Assembly: GCA_024138015.1 (NCBI GenBank)
Contig: JAMXBB010000003.1
Coordinates: 71,086,468 to 71,150,467 of the forward strand
From: Lumnitzera littorea
Taxonomy: Eukaryota > Streptophyta > Magnoliopsida > Myrtales > Combretaceae
Direction: 5' to 3'
DNA: 64,000 nt
Below, piece after piece: positions 43,735 to 54,288 of the stretch. Numbering within the stretch: position 1 is the stretch's first letter; every line of letters starts with the position of its first letter. The notes beneath the pieces were generated by a model. It was not told where the DNA came from and did not search any database. It saw only the letters and a list, made by a program, of their open reading frames with translations. A program made the position numbers and the translations under genes.

Positions 43735-45180
43735 GCTTAACTCGAAGATTTGGCTCACCTATGTTCATATCAGAGGATGCATGCTCAACTCACATGTTCA
43801 TGATAATGCTCAATTCACATGTTGCCAAGTTCATGCTCGATTCACATATTTGACCCACAAATGCTCGTGTGTGTTCATCTTAGAGAAATTGTGTTCAACT
43901 CATATGTTCACCTTACATGTGTTTACACTAGAGGACTCATATTTAACTCTCATATTCAAGGATAATGTTAGGATAAAGCCTCATGTCAAGATCAACTCTC
44001 ATATTCACTCAATATGTTGAGAAAGCTCATGATTTAATTACTTGCATTAAGCTCACATTTCAAGTGTCATGCCTAGCTTATGATGCCAGGACCTATATCA
44101 TGCTTAAGCCTTACATCATGTTCAGGGGTTATATGGTGTTCATGCCTTGCATTATGTTCATGCCTCATGTCGTGTTTAGGGGTTATGTAGTGTTCAAGCC
44201 TCGCATGATGTACAAACCTCATATTGTCTTCAGTGCTTACATTACGTTCAGGCCTTGTATCATATTCAAACCTTGTATCATGTTCAGGTCTCGTGTTGAG
44301 TTTAGGCTTTACATCATATCATGCTTAAAACTCGTGACATGTTCAAGACTCATTTCATATTCAAGGCACAAGTTATGTCTGGGGATTATGTCATGTTCAA
44401 AACTCATTTCATATTTAAGGCTACATGTTATGTTCGATGATTATGTCGTGTTGAAGAATCATGTTGTGTTCAAGACTTACATCATGGTTAATGCTCATGT
44501 TTAGAGCTTAAATTCGATTTTGATGTTAAATCATGTTCAAGGCTCGTGATTATGGCTCATGCTCACTTACACTCAACTCTAATGTTCAAGACCCTTTACC
44601 CTCATGTTCTAATGCTCAGGTGTAACTCTTATATTCACTCAAACTCAAGGCTCATGTACGAAGAATCATATTCAACTCACATGATGAGACTCATGCTTAG
44701 CTTAAATCCCAAAAGTGGTATATTTAATTTACATACTCAACTTGAAAGTTTAAAAGTGCTTATGTTAGAAGCCTACATATACATGTACCAAAGGGATTAC
44801 ACTAAATTGAAGTGTTCGACTCTCATGTGTTCATGCATAAGATTTATGTCTTATTCATATGTGTTGAGCTTGTAGATTCACGTTCAACTCTTATGTGTTC
44901 ATATTCAAGGTTTATGTTCAATTTCACATTTTATGCTTACATGGAAGCCTCATGGTTGTTTTGCATGTTTAGCCAATAAGTTTCTATATTAGGGGGAGTT
45001 AAGATCATTTCACATATTACCTTACAAGTGCTTATGTTAAAGAGAGGTTATGTTCAACTTAAGTGTGTTACTTTCATATGCTTATGTCTAAGACTCATGT
45101 TCAAATCATGTGTACTTAGCTGACACTCAATCCTCATGTGCTCTTGTGTATATGTTCTTATAACTTAAGACTCATGTTCA
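43735..45180 (+). repeat. 18-bp-based tandem repeats, core 44100-44504
   Basis: In the core 22 consecutive units align to the consensus ATGTTCAAGGCTCATGTC; all are 18 bp except one of 19 bp, and a 5-bp slip (ATATC) lies after unit 12. Looser copies of CTCATGTTCAA occur on both sides from 43735 to 45180. Because 18 is a multiple of three and the consensus lacks stops in the three forward frames, long open frames run through it. The frame 43983-44504 reads a hexapeptide repeat of the type M-F-K-x-x-V/I (MFRGYM, VFMPCI, VFRGYV, VFKPRM). The 5-bp slip and the 19-bp unit together restore the frame. No evidence of translation. Confidence 0.85.
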
Positions 45181-45269
45181 ATTTATACTACAAGTTGCAA
45201 TTGGTTGAGAGGCCACACATGACCTAAGTATTATACCTCTTTACTATTACCCACTAATGAAGATCGGTC

Positions 45270-45660
45270 CTCATTGGCCCTTGGTTTATGAACAGTCATG
45301 GTCTATGTAGTAAAGAGTCTACTCTCTTTAAATTGTGTTGGTTTGTTAATTAGTATAAGGACAAGATCTAGTCCTCAACTTATGATTGTTGAGTTTTGAC
45401 CCTTGGTTGGCAAACAATCATAGTCCGGGCTGTAAAGAGTTTATCTTCTTTAAATTGTGCCGATTTGTTGACTGTTCTTAGTTTGAGATATAGTCCTTAA
45501 GTTATGATTGTAGACTTTTGACTTTCGGTTGCAAGCAGCTACGTTCTAGATGGTAAAGAGACCCTCTTTAAATCGAGTCGATTTGCTGATAGTAACAAGT
45601 TCGAGATAGTGGCCACTCAAAATGTGATTGTAAACTCTCAAATATTGGTTATGCTACCTA
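45270..45660 (+). repeat. Three tandem copies of a 122-bp unit
   Basis: Anchors TTTTGACCCTTGGTTGGCAA / TTTTGACTTTCGGTTGCAAG and CTCTTTAAATTGTG..GATTTG recur with a period of 122 bp (45278, 45400, 45522, next start about 45643). Copies are 70-80 percent alike by eye. Confidence 0.85.
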
Positions 45661-46393
45661 TAAAAAGTACATGACGACAAAGTGTTAGTTTCATTATGAA
45701 AGGAAAAGAAAAGTAAATCCTATCATATCGTAGAAATCAAGGCATATACTTAAGCTATGTATACCTATTCATGAAGCAAGCCACCATACTTAATAAAGAG
45801 TTTAAGCTCAACCACTATACATTAGTTTTGAAAGTAATTAATGAAGAAAGATGTATGGGGACATTAGGAATATACCTAATGGATAATTTGAGTGTAAGAA
45901 GCATGGAGTACAAGCAACCAAAGGCATGAAATAAGTATCATATAGATGATATACACCATATGCTTTGCAAGTGAAGATTAATTATGTTTGTCTATTTAGA
46001 GAATGTTAATGAGGAGCTAAAATCTTCTATGCTCAATGTTAAAAATCGGGGATGATATCAAGATAATTTTCATTATGGAACAATATCATGAGGTAGAACT
46101 ATATAAAAGATTATGTTGCCTTACCTTGGTTTGGATTAAAAAAAAAAAGAATGAAAAGAAAAGAGAAGGAGGATCTTGCTTGTTTTAGTCCTCGATTGAG
46201 GAAATCTGTAAGTAGCCTGGGCTTCATTATCACAAACGTCTATGCGTAAAAAGATAAAACATTAAGCTAAGGGAAAACATTTACTTAGAAATGAATAAAT
46301 GGTCACTTTATTGAAGAATGTAGAGATCAGAACCAAGGACTTCATTTCATATAGAAGACATTATATAGAATGTAATGCAGCAAATCATGGGTC

Positions 46394-46665
46394 ATGAAGC
46401 ATACCCACAGCAATGTATCGTCAATCCTAATAAAGAATAACTCTATTCACCTGGGTGATGCACAAAAACTGTTTGATGAAATGTCTAAGAGAGTTATCAG
46501 CACATCTACTATCTTCATGTCTGGTATTTTTCTTGAAATGGGTCTTTGCTCTAGATGGTCCTTGACCTCTTTACGGCTATGGGAATCGAGGATGTTTGGC
46601 CAGATTATGTTACCTTATGAAACACTTGCTTAGCTTTACGAAACTGTCGATATAAACAAATAAAC
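46394..46665 (+). pseudogene. PPR-protein gene fragment captured in the retroelement
   Basis: Reads KHTHSNVSSILIKNNSIHLG, DAQKLFDEMSKR, then after a shift near 46545 MVLDLFTAMGIEDVWPDYVT. The words GDA.KLFDEM..R and LDLF..M...GV.PD.VT are the core of plant pentatricopeptide repeats (PPR, PLS-type), which bind organellar RNA in mitochondria or chloroplasts. About one and a half repeats are present, with shifts and stops, so it is a relic. A run of 15 A at 46679 follows, which may mean that it was copied from an RNA. Nothing else in the flanking DNA is gene-like. Confidence 0.6.
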
Positions 46666-46678
46666 ATCAATCGTAACC

Positions 46679-46710
46679 AAAAAAAAAAAAAAACAAAGAC
46701 AAAAAAAATT
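46679..46710 (+). repeat. Poly-A tract
   Basis: A15 followed by CAAAGACAAAAAAAATT. It lies 14 bp after the end of the PPR-like fragment and could be a relic of a reverse-transcribed mRNA or just a simple repeat. Confidence 0.6.
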
Positions 46711-48189
46711 TGGAAGAAATCATACTTGAACACAATAAAAAAACAAAGGAATAAAGTATAGAGAATGAGATGCAGATGAGTAACCATGGTAACCAAGATG
46801 AAGCTTATATAATATCTAAAGACAAAGTGCAACCCAAAAAAAAAAAGAGAGAGAGAGTGAGCAGCCATATGACATGAGTGATAGCAAACTCAACCGTGAG
46901 CAACATGTAGAAATCTACACAAAACATAGGGCCATGCAGTAGCAGCTTGTACTTGAACTCAATGATATCAAGTCAAGTAGATCTTTCAAATTAGGATGAG
47001 ATGATGAAGCTAGATACTCTAAGTTTAGACATCGGAAAAGAGCTTAGTAGAACTTCTATAACAGGTGAATGGTGAAGTGATGAAACCTTCTATAAAGAAA
47101 TAAAGGGGATGGGGAGGAACAAGAAAACAAGAAACAAAAGAAAATATGAAAAATAAAATGTATATATGGCATTGCACTTACTATGGTCGTTTAAAGGAGA
47201 ACTTGGCCTTACTTTTTCTTCCTTATTGTGGTGATTGGATGTAACCCTTAGGGTTGTGTGATTTGTTTGTATTGTGAAGTAGGAAAGAAAAAAGTAATAA
47301 GACACTTGTCAAAGTCTTAATAAGAAGCAAAGGGGCAAAAGGATATGCTTTGCTGGAAAAGGGAAGGATGGTAAAAATAAAGTAAACAAATAAATGATGG
47401 CATGGTTTATGGGAGCATACTATACATATGCTTATGCTAATTTCTTGAATTGAACGAATTGTGTGTCCTGGATGGTAAGCTCCGTTACATATTTTAGTTA
47501 TTATGGATATGGGTTTTACTTTTGAATTGATCAGTGTATCAAGTATTTGAGGTGAGGGATCTCTAAATATAGCTAGTGAGATAATTATAAGCAAGTGAGG
47601 AAAAAAAATCTAAGCTCAACGTGGAAAGAATGAAGGTTAGTTCTTGATAAGGATGTTTTCTTAAAGTCTTTTCAAAGTAATTTTCTAAATAGAGATTTGA
47701 AAATTTGTTTAGCTTCTAGGGTACGGCAAATAAGATTTGGGTTAACATAAAGTGTTTATATTATATGTGAAGACCTTACAAGAAGAATGTTCCTATATGA
47801 AAAGAAAATCAAGGTAATACTAATAAATGAAGTTAACCCAACGAGATCGCTAATGTAAACTTAGTGTACAAATTCAACTTAATGGAATCAATAACTCATA
47901 TGGATCAAATCGAAGAGACAAATAAGCTAAAAAAGAGACAACTTAAAGAAGATCTATTTTATAGTTTTGTCTTAGGGGCAATGTGCAACTCAATCTAGCT
48001 AAGGCATGACACATAATTAAGAGGTTCTATGAACTCACATACATAAACAACTCTCAAATGAATTTGGTAGTGACACAATTATTCAATAGCATGTAAGCGC
48101 CTGAGTCATTTGAAAGACTTATTTGATGCCCAAACCCCTTTGATAAACCCCTTGGACTTTGTCCAAAGGACTTTAGTTAGAATGCAAAA

Positions 48190-48785
48190 TGTAGAGGGCG
48201 AAATTTAAGTTTGGGCTTTAAGCCCATTAATTAACTAGGTTTAACTCTTTGGGCTAAGGTGATAGGGCCTAAAGAGTTGAGTCCAAATATTTAGGATGAT
48301 CAAGGGAGGTTTGGCATGGTGGGCTTCAAGTAGGGCCCATTGGATCGGTCCATCTAATCTAATTTTTCTTAGCTTGACTCATACTAAAATAATAAATAAA
48401 GCCTTTATCTAGGTTTAAACCTATAAAAATAGCTCACTTGAGATTCATTAATAAAGGACTTCAATCTTGATCATTGATTACCATTATGATCCAACTAATG
48501 GGATTAACTACCATTTCCTATAAATACCTCATTCACATCCTCATTTGGATAAGAGAGAAACCTTCATCAACGCTATTACTTTGCTAAAACCTTGTCTCAA
48601 AGATCAAACACTTTTACTTGTCACCATACATATTAAAGCCATATCAAGATTGCTTACTCCTCCTCCTCCTTACACTTCTCTCTTGATCATCTTGTACTAG
48701 TCACTTAGGTTATTTCCCTAATTACATGTAATGCGATCTCACATGTAGCATGCATGTGACCTTTGTATGCATACCTACACCCCCA
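48190..48785 (+). mobile_element. 3' LTR of the gag-pro element
   Basis: 596 bp, TGTAGAGGGCG to CTACACCCCCA. It lacks the roughly 70-bp insert of the 5' LTR and keeps a good TATAAATA box at 48519-48526. Directly right of it the gag of a copia element begins in mid-gene. Confidence 0.85.
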
Positions 48786-49480
48786 TAAAAAGCGAAAAGC
48801 ATGCACTTAGTCAAGCTAATCAGTTGGTAGTAGATGAAAATGATTTTTTGAAAAATGATTTCGAAGGATTATACGTTGCTCATGAAGCTTTAGTTAATGA
48901 AAATCTTATTCTAAAAGAAGGAATTAAAAATTTGAAAAATTGTGTGGAAGATTTATCTAAGTCAATCAAGAATACGTTCTGTAAGTTTGATGAAAGTGAC
49001 AAGAAATTACAAATGTTGATTTTTAGCTAAAGGATGGATAATTCAAAATTTGGACTAGGTTTTGAATTTGAGAAACATCTAAAATAAAGAAAGAAATAGT
49101 ATTTGTTAAATCAAAAGAAGAAAATCAAGAAACAATCAAAGGAAGTGAAAACAATAAAGCATTTGAACCTATTAGAAAGTACAACAGAAAGTTTTTTCGA
49201 AACAACAGCAAGTATCCTTTCAAAGGGCATAACAGAAGGTTAAATAGAGGGTATTTGAGAAAGAATCCAAAGAAAGTGGTAAGTAGCAAGTATACTAAGC
49301 AAAAACCTTATGCTTGTTTCCTATGTAATAAACTAGGTCATATAGAGAAATATTGGTTTTACAAAAAATATAAGCTCAGCAATAATCAAGGTTCAATTCA
49401 AAAGACAAACTTGAATTTTCATGGATCTAAGCTTCATTGGGTTCGTAAACAGACTTGATTATGCTATGATATGTGCAGGA
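48786..49480 (+). pseudogene. Copia gag, C-terminal part
   Basis: An open stretch to 49030 reads LSQANQLVVDENDFLKNDFE, EALVNENLILKEGIKNLKNC and VEDLSKSIKNTFCKFDESDK, a coiled-coil-like SIRE gag tail, followed by GLGFEFEKHLK. After frameshifts comes a basic region and the zinc knuckle near 49312-49356, YACFLCNKLGHIEKYWFYKK, where the last Cys of CCHC is not present (Tyr-Trp). Confidence 0.8.
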
Positions 49481-49870
49481 TTAAGAAGCTAAGATAAGAG
49501 GAACATGGTCTCTTGACAGTAGATGTTCAAGATACATGACAGGTGATGCTTCATTGTTCACGAATCTAGAATGGAAGGAAGATGGTTATGTGAAATTTGG
49601 TAACAACGGTAGAGGTAAAATAATTACGATAGGATCAATTGGTTTGACACCTTATTCAATTGAAAATGTATTGTTAGTTAAAGGATTGAAATATAACTTA
49701 TTAAGCATAAGTTAGTTGTGTAATAAAGGATATAGAATAATTTTTTAACATGATAAATGTGTTGGCTTTAACAAGGATGGATTTAAGCTGTTTGAAGGAT
49801 TCAAAAAGAAGAATGTTTATTCAATTAAATTATCTAAAGTATCATGTAAAAGCTATTTTATTTCAGTAAA
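49481..49870 (+). pseudogene. Copia protease, degenerate
   Basis: Reads GTWSLDSRCSRYMTGDASLF then GRGKIITIGSIGLTPYSIEN and VLLVKGLKYNLLSIS. In intact relatives the active site is LDSGCSRHMTG; here Gly is Arg. The following part to FKLFEGFKKKNVYSIKLSK is the usual linker to IN. Stops at 49715 and 49746. Confidence 0.85.
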
Positions 49871-50700
49871 TGATAATGCCATGCTTTAGCATAAAAGACT
49901 AAGATATGTGAATTTTCAACAATTGGTGAACTTATCTAAAAATAACTTAATTCAAGGGTTACCAAATCTACATACTCATGAGAATATTCATTGTGCTGCT
50001 TGTCTTTAGAATAAGATGAGTTTATCTTCTCATAAGAGTAAAATAGTTATTTCCACTCAAAGACCCTTAGAATTATTGCATTTAGATCTATGTGGTCTAA
50101 CTAGCACTCTAAGTCTAGGAAGAAATAAGTATGGACTTGTCTTAGTAGATGACTTCTCCATATTTACTTGGATCATATTTTTGCATCATAGAAGTAATGC
50201 TTTTAAAAGTTTTAAAATCTTTTCGAAAAGAGTTGAAAATGAGAAAAAGCCTCTCCATCATTAATCTATAAATTGATCATAGCAAGGAATTTGAAAACTA
50301 AGATTTTATCTCATTTTGTAGGGAAAAAGGCATCACTTATAACTTTTCCATACCTTATACACTCCATAACAAAATGGACTAGTTAAATGCAAAAACATGA
50401 TTATCCAAGAAATGACAAGAACTCTACTTAAGGAAAGTAATATAGTTGACCATTTCTAGGCAGAAGCTGCTTTAACAGCTTGTTACATCATAAATTTGGT
50501 ATATGTAAAACCCTTGACAAATAAAACTGATTATAAAATTTATAAAGGAAGGAAACCTACTATTTCATATTTTCACACATTTGGTTGCAAGTGTTTTTTT
50601 AAGAAAACAGGAAAAGTCTTAGGAAAATTTGAAGAGAGAGCTGATGAAGCTATCTTTCTAAGCTAGTCTCTAAGCTTAAAGGCATATTGAGTATACAATA
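49871..50700 (+). pseudogene. Copia integrase, degenerate
   Basis: The zinc finger reads L.HKRLRYVNFQQLVNLSK then HENIHCAACL. The core has LELLHLDLCGLTSTLSLGRN, YGLVLVDDFSIFTWIIFLHH and IDHSKEFEN. The catalytic Glu region reads QNGLVKCKN in place of QNGVVERKN, so Glu has become Lys. The open stretch 50016-50264 covers the first part of the core. The TGG codons for Trp in L-W-H-K (49887) and F-W-A-E-A (50457) are TAG. Confidence 0.88.
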
Positions 50701-51160
50701 AAGAAACAAAAGTTGTGGAAGAATCAATAAATGTTAAATTTATTAAAGAAACAAGTCATGAAGAATTGGATGATGAAACTCCATTTGTCTCAAATAAAAA
50801 GAATACGATGCATCTTAATTCAGAAGTAGGAAAAATAGAACCTCTTTTAGAAGGAACAATAGAAGCTTCAAGGATGCTTGATGTATCCAAAACAAAACCT
50901 GAGTCAGATGGTACTTCAAAAACTAATACTGGGTTTGTTGAAACACATCTAGAAGGTAAGTTAAGAGGTTCTGAGCATATTCATACTCTGCTATCTTCTC
51001 TTAAATTTAAAACTGACCATCTTCCTGAACTTATAATTGCTAATGTTAAATTTGGAATAAGAACAAGATTGAGCTTACAATACTTTGAAAATCATTTTGC
51101 TTTAATATCTAAAGTTGAACCTCATTCAGTTGATGAAGCTTTAAATGATAGTAATTAGAT
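50701..51160 (+). pseudogene. Copia linker between integrase and RT
   Basis: Open for 147 codons from 50715: MEESINVKFIKETSHEELDD, a Ser/Thr/Glu-rich stretch with TKPESDGTSKTNTGFVETH, then TRLSLQYFENHFALISKVEP HSVDEALNDSN. This is the variable hinge leading into the conserved RT start (ALISKVEPKSIDEAL in relatives). Nothing unusual except the missing frame breaks. Confidence 0.8.
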
Positions 51161-52190
51161 CTTAGCCATACAAGAAGAACTTAGTCAATTTTGGAGAAAT
51201 CAAGTTTGGAGTTCAGTTCTAAGACCTAAAAATAATTCAATCATTGGGAGTAAATGGGTATTTAAGAACATGCTAGATGAACATGAAAAAATAATTAGAA
51301 ACAAAGTAAATTTAGTGGCTAAAGGTTACTCTCAAGAAAAAGGAATAAACTATGATGAAACTTATGCTCCTGTTACTAGATTGAAAGCTATAAGATTATT
51401 ACTTGCATTTACATATTTGAAAAATTTTAAGTTGTATTAGATAAATGTAAAAAGTGCTTTTCTAAATGGCTACATAAAAGAAGAAGTGTATGTTGATCAA
51501 CGCCCTAGATTTGAAGATCTCTTCAAATCAGATCATGTGTATAAGTTAAAAAAGGCTTTGCATGGACTTAAATAGGCTCCTTATGCTTGGTACGATAGAC
51601 TAAGTCAATTCTTGATTAAAAATGACTTTCAAGGGGGAAAAGTAGATACTATACTTTTCATGAACCACCATGGAGAAGATATGTTTAGTTGTACAAATCT
51701 ATGTTGATGATATTGTTTTTGGTGTAACTAATGAAAAATATAGCCAAGAATTTTCAAGATTGATGTAGGCAGAATTTGAGATGTTACTCATAGGAGAATT
51801 AAACTTTTTCTTAGGATTACAAACCAAATAATTAGAGAATCGAATATTTATTTACCAAGAGAAGTACACCAGACAGATATTGAAGAAATTTGGTTTTGAG
51901 AATACCAATGATTCTTCAATACCTATAAGTACCTTAATAAAGCTTAATATCATAGGTAATGGCAAAAAGGTAAATGAAAAACTCAATTGAAGCTTAATTG
52001 GATCTTTATTATGTCTAACTGCTTCATGCTTTGATATTCTATTCAATACTTGTGTATGTGCTATATTTCAAAGTTCACCAACTGAAACATACTTAATGGT
52101 AGCTAAAAAAGTCTTTAAATATATAAAAAGCACTGCAAAATTAGGAATTTGATATCCTAAGAGTCAAAATTTTAATCTAGTAGGATATTC
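51161..52190 (+). pseudogene. Copia reverse transcriptase, degenerate
   Basis: Reads ELSQFWRNQVWSSVLRPKNN, GSKWVFKNMLDEHEKIIRNK, VNLVAKGYSQEKGINYDETY, APVTRLKAIRLLLAF, then INVKSAFLNGYIKEEVYVDQ and VYKLKKALHGLK.APYAWYD. The first catalytic Asp (DVKSAFLNG) is Asn. A frameshift near 51680 precedes the intact second site YVDDIVFG at 51700. The end includes SSPTETYLMVAKKVFKYIKS. TAG replaces conserved Gln at 51438, 51573 and 51766. Confidence 0.9.
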
Positions 52191-52650
52191 ATATGTTGAC
52201 TATGTAGGTTGCAAAGTGAATAGGAAGAGTACTCCAAGAACTTATCGGTTCTTAGGAGATAAGTTAGTTTGTTGATCTTCCAAGAAACAAAATTCTATTG
52301 CTCTTTCAACTGTAGAAGCTGAATTTGTATATTTTAAAAATTGTTGTGTATAGATACTTTGGTTAAAACAACAATTGAATGACTATAGAATTAGTTATAA
52401 GAATATACCCATAAAATGTCATAATATTTGTGCTATTAATTTGAAAATAAAAAATCCAGTTCATAACTTAAGGTCAAACATATAGAAATAAGGTATCATT
52501 TGATTCGTGATCATGTAGCAAATAGTGATGTGAGTGTTGATTTTGTTCTAATTGAATATTAATTTGCCAATATTTTTACAAAGCCTCTGGATAAATCAAG
52601 GTTTGAATTTATTCGTAATGAAATAGGTGTATATAATCCTTTTTGTTAGA
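52191..52650 (+). pseudogene. Copia RNase H, degenerate
   Basis: Reads YSYVDYVGCKVNRKSTPRTY, SSKKQNSIALSTVEAEFVYF, LWLKQQLNDYRISYKNIPIK and SVDFVLIEY.FANIFTKPLD followed by KSRFEFIRNEIGVYNPFC and a stop at 52648. D (YVDYVG), E (TVEAEF) and the final FTKPL signature are visible. It ends the pol gene. Confidence 0.88.
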
Positions 52651-52860
52651 TTAGAGATCATTTTTATTAATTTCCCTTATTTGTATAATTTTGAACATGT
52701 GCAAGTTTTTCTTTGTTTTCCTATTTGTTACACAAAAAAAGAAGTAGGTCTTAACTTGTCGTTAGTGGGTCGTCAAATTACTCTTTATTGAGTCCATTAA
52801 ATTAGCCCACTTTCTTACTATTGAAGACCATTATTTTTGGTAGTTCAATTCTTCCTATCT

Positions 52861-52868
52861 TATAAAAG
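52861..52868 (+). promoter_or_regulatory. TATA-like box upstream of the post-pol ORF
   Basis: TATAAAAG lies 88 bp upstream of the ATG at 52949, followed by a C/T-rich leader (CTCTTCTTCTCATTTC). It might drive a separate transcript for the post-pol ORF. Sequence evidence only; such a motif is easily met in AT-rich DNA. Confidence 0.3.
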
Positions 52869-52948
52869 CCTCTAATTAAATCTCTTCTTCTCATTTCATC
52901 AAGCTTTTTACATTCTTCTCTTGTGTTTTTTATTTTAACTCAAATTTC

Positions 52949-54288
52949 ATGGCACCTAGACAATTACTCGAATTGATGCAAAGTGGATTAAATCCAAAAT
53001 TCGAAATGATCACAAAAATCCCATTGTTCATAATGAACAAGAGACAGATACCACTATCCCTACAAACCCTCAACCTAATCCGCCCTTTGAAACACACTAA
53101 GATTCATCTGAAAATATTCTTAACCCTGGAACTTTGTGATGAGCCATCGGAAGAAGCTGCTCAAGAAGTGAATCAAAAGACAAACCAAAGAAAAGATACA
53201 CAATAAAAGGTAAAAAACTCTCTATCAAGCATTCTTTTTATTTGGATTTAGAATTCTTTAACAAGAATGGTTTTTACTGGAAAGAATATTTGGATGGGTT
53301 AGATTTAAATGGTTTGCTTGATATGAGATGAATTATATATGGAGAATTGGTAGATGAGTTTCATAGGAAGCTTGATAACAAAAATTAGGAAGTATGGAAG
53401 TCAGTTGTACTTAGCTAAAAAATTGAAATAATGAAGAAGGATATTCTAAAATGCTTTGGCATCAAAGAAGTACATAAATATGAGAGCTTAGTATAGATGA
53501 TTAAGGAGAATTTATTCACAAAATTGAATGATGGAGTAGAATTGGAAATAGGAAGGGATATTTTTAGTATCGAATTTGAGTTGTTAATTAAGATTTTACA
53601 TAAATGTGTCAACTCATTTGTGTTACTTAGAAGGGGTAGTGCAACCTTGTAACAACAGAGGATGTATTGGTTATTCTGGCAATGCTAGGGAAGAGAAAGG
53701 TAGATGTTGTGAAACTCTTGATGAGGTACATATGGTAGCATTTGGATGTTCAGCCATATGGGAATTTGTTGATGGCTCTCTTTAATTTCAAGAATTTAAA
53801 AATACCAAGAGAAGCAAGTTGTTCTTTTTATCCTATTAAACTTAGAGAAAGAATTTTAAGCAGATGGGGATTTATATGAGTGACAAGCTTTGGCATTTAC
53901 ATAATGGAGGCATTTTGGTTCATCCTTCAAATCTTAGAAGAAGGGTAATCATAACTAAAGAGAAGGATAATGAAAGGAAAAGGAAGCGAGGAAAGGAATC
54001 TGCTGAGAAGGAACCAAAAAGGAAAGGAAAATTGGTTAGGAGATCAAGTGGGATAGAATTTAGAGAAGCAATTGGGTCACCTTTAGATAGTGATTTAGAA
54101 AGTATACAGATACAACCTGTTCACTCTAAATAAGGTGAAAGCTTAGTTTTTGTTGAACAACTTTCTAAAGGAATCAAGGAAGTTGAAGGCAAGTTAGTCA
54201 GGGATCAGATTACAGGAATGAAGGATTTGTTTAAAGCTTAGGTAAAAGAGATTATTATAGAATCCAATCTTGATAACTAAGCTCATCC
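52949..54288 (+). pseudogene. Post-pol (env-like) ORF of the SIRE-type element
   Basis: From an ATG at 52949 (MAPRQLLELMQSGLNPKFEM) through several frame changes. A middle part reads KSLSIKHSFYLDLEFFNKNG-like text and the frame near 53650-53800 gives TTEDVLVILAMLGKRKVDVV, KLLMRYIWWHLDVQPYGNLL, MALFNFKNLKIPREASC. A basic tail is open at 53864-54133 (DNERKRKRGKESAEKEPKRK). SIRE/Maximus elements carry an extra ORF here, sometimes called env-like; its function is unknown. I cannot point to a transmembrane segment or signal peptide. Confidence 0.5.

Larger units (their letters stand above)
41541..48172 (+). other. Long non-coding 3' region of the gag-pro element
   Basis: 6.6 kb without retroviral genes. 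It holds tandem repeats of 56 bp (42380), 18 bp (44100) and 122 bp (45270), a PPR-like fragment (46394), a poly-A tract and AG-rich microsatellite (46842-46862). 41700-42360, 42545-43730 and 46870-48170 show nothing that I can name. Confidence 0.6.
38394..48785 (+). mobile_element. Non-autonomous gag-pro LTR element (TR-GAG-like)
   Basis: Two directly repeated LTRs of about 0.6-0.68 kb enclose 9.1 kb. The first third encodes gag and an aspartic protease; RT, RNase H and IN are absent. The remaining 6.6 kb are non-coding and hold several tandem repeats and a PPR-like gene fragment. No matching target duplication was found beside the LTRs, so a rearrangement at one end is possible. The gag type resembles Tat-lineage Ty3 gags. 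Right of it lies a truncated copia element. Confidence 0.8.

Noticed and set aside
46605..46868. Phe-rich minus-strand open frame that looks like a membrane protein
   Set aside because: Produced by the poly-A and AAAGA tracts read in reverse.
47223..47594. 123-codon minus-strand open frame
   Set aside because: No motif, in the AT-rich non-coding part of the gag-pro element; shape fits chance.
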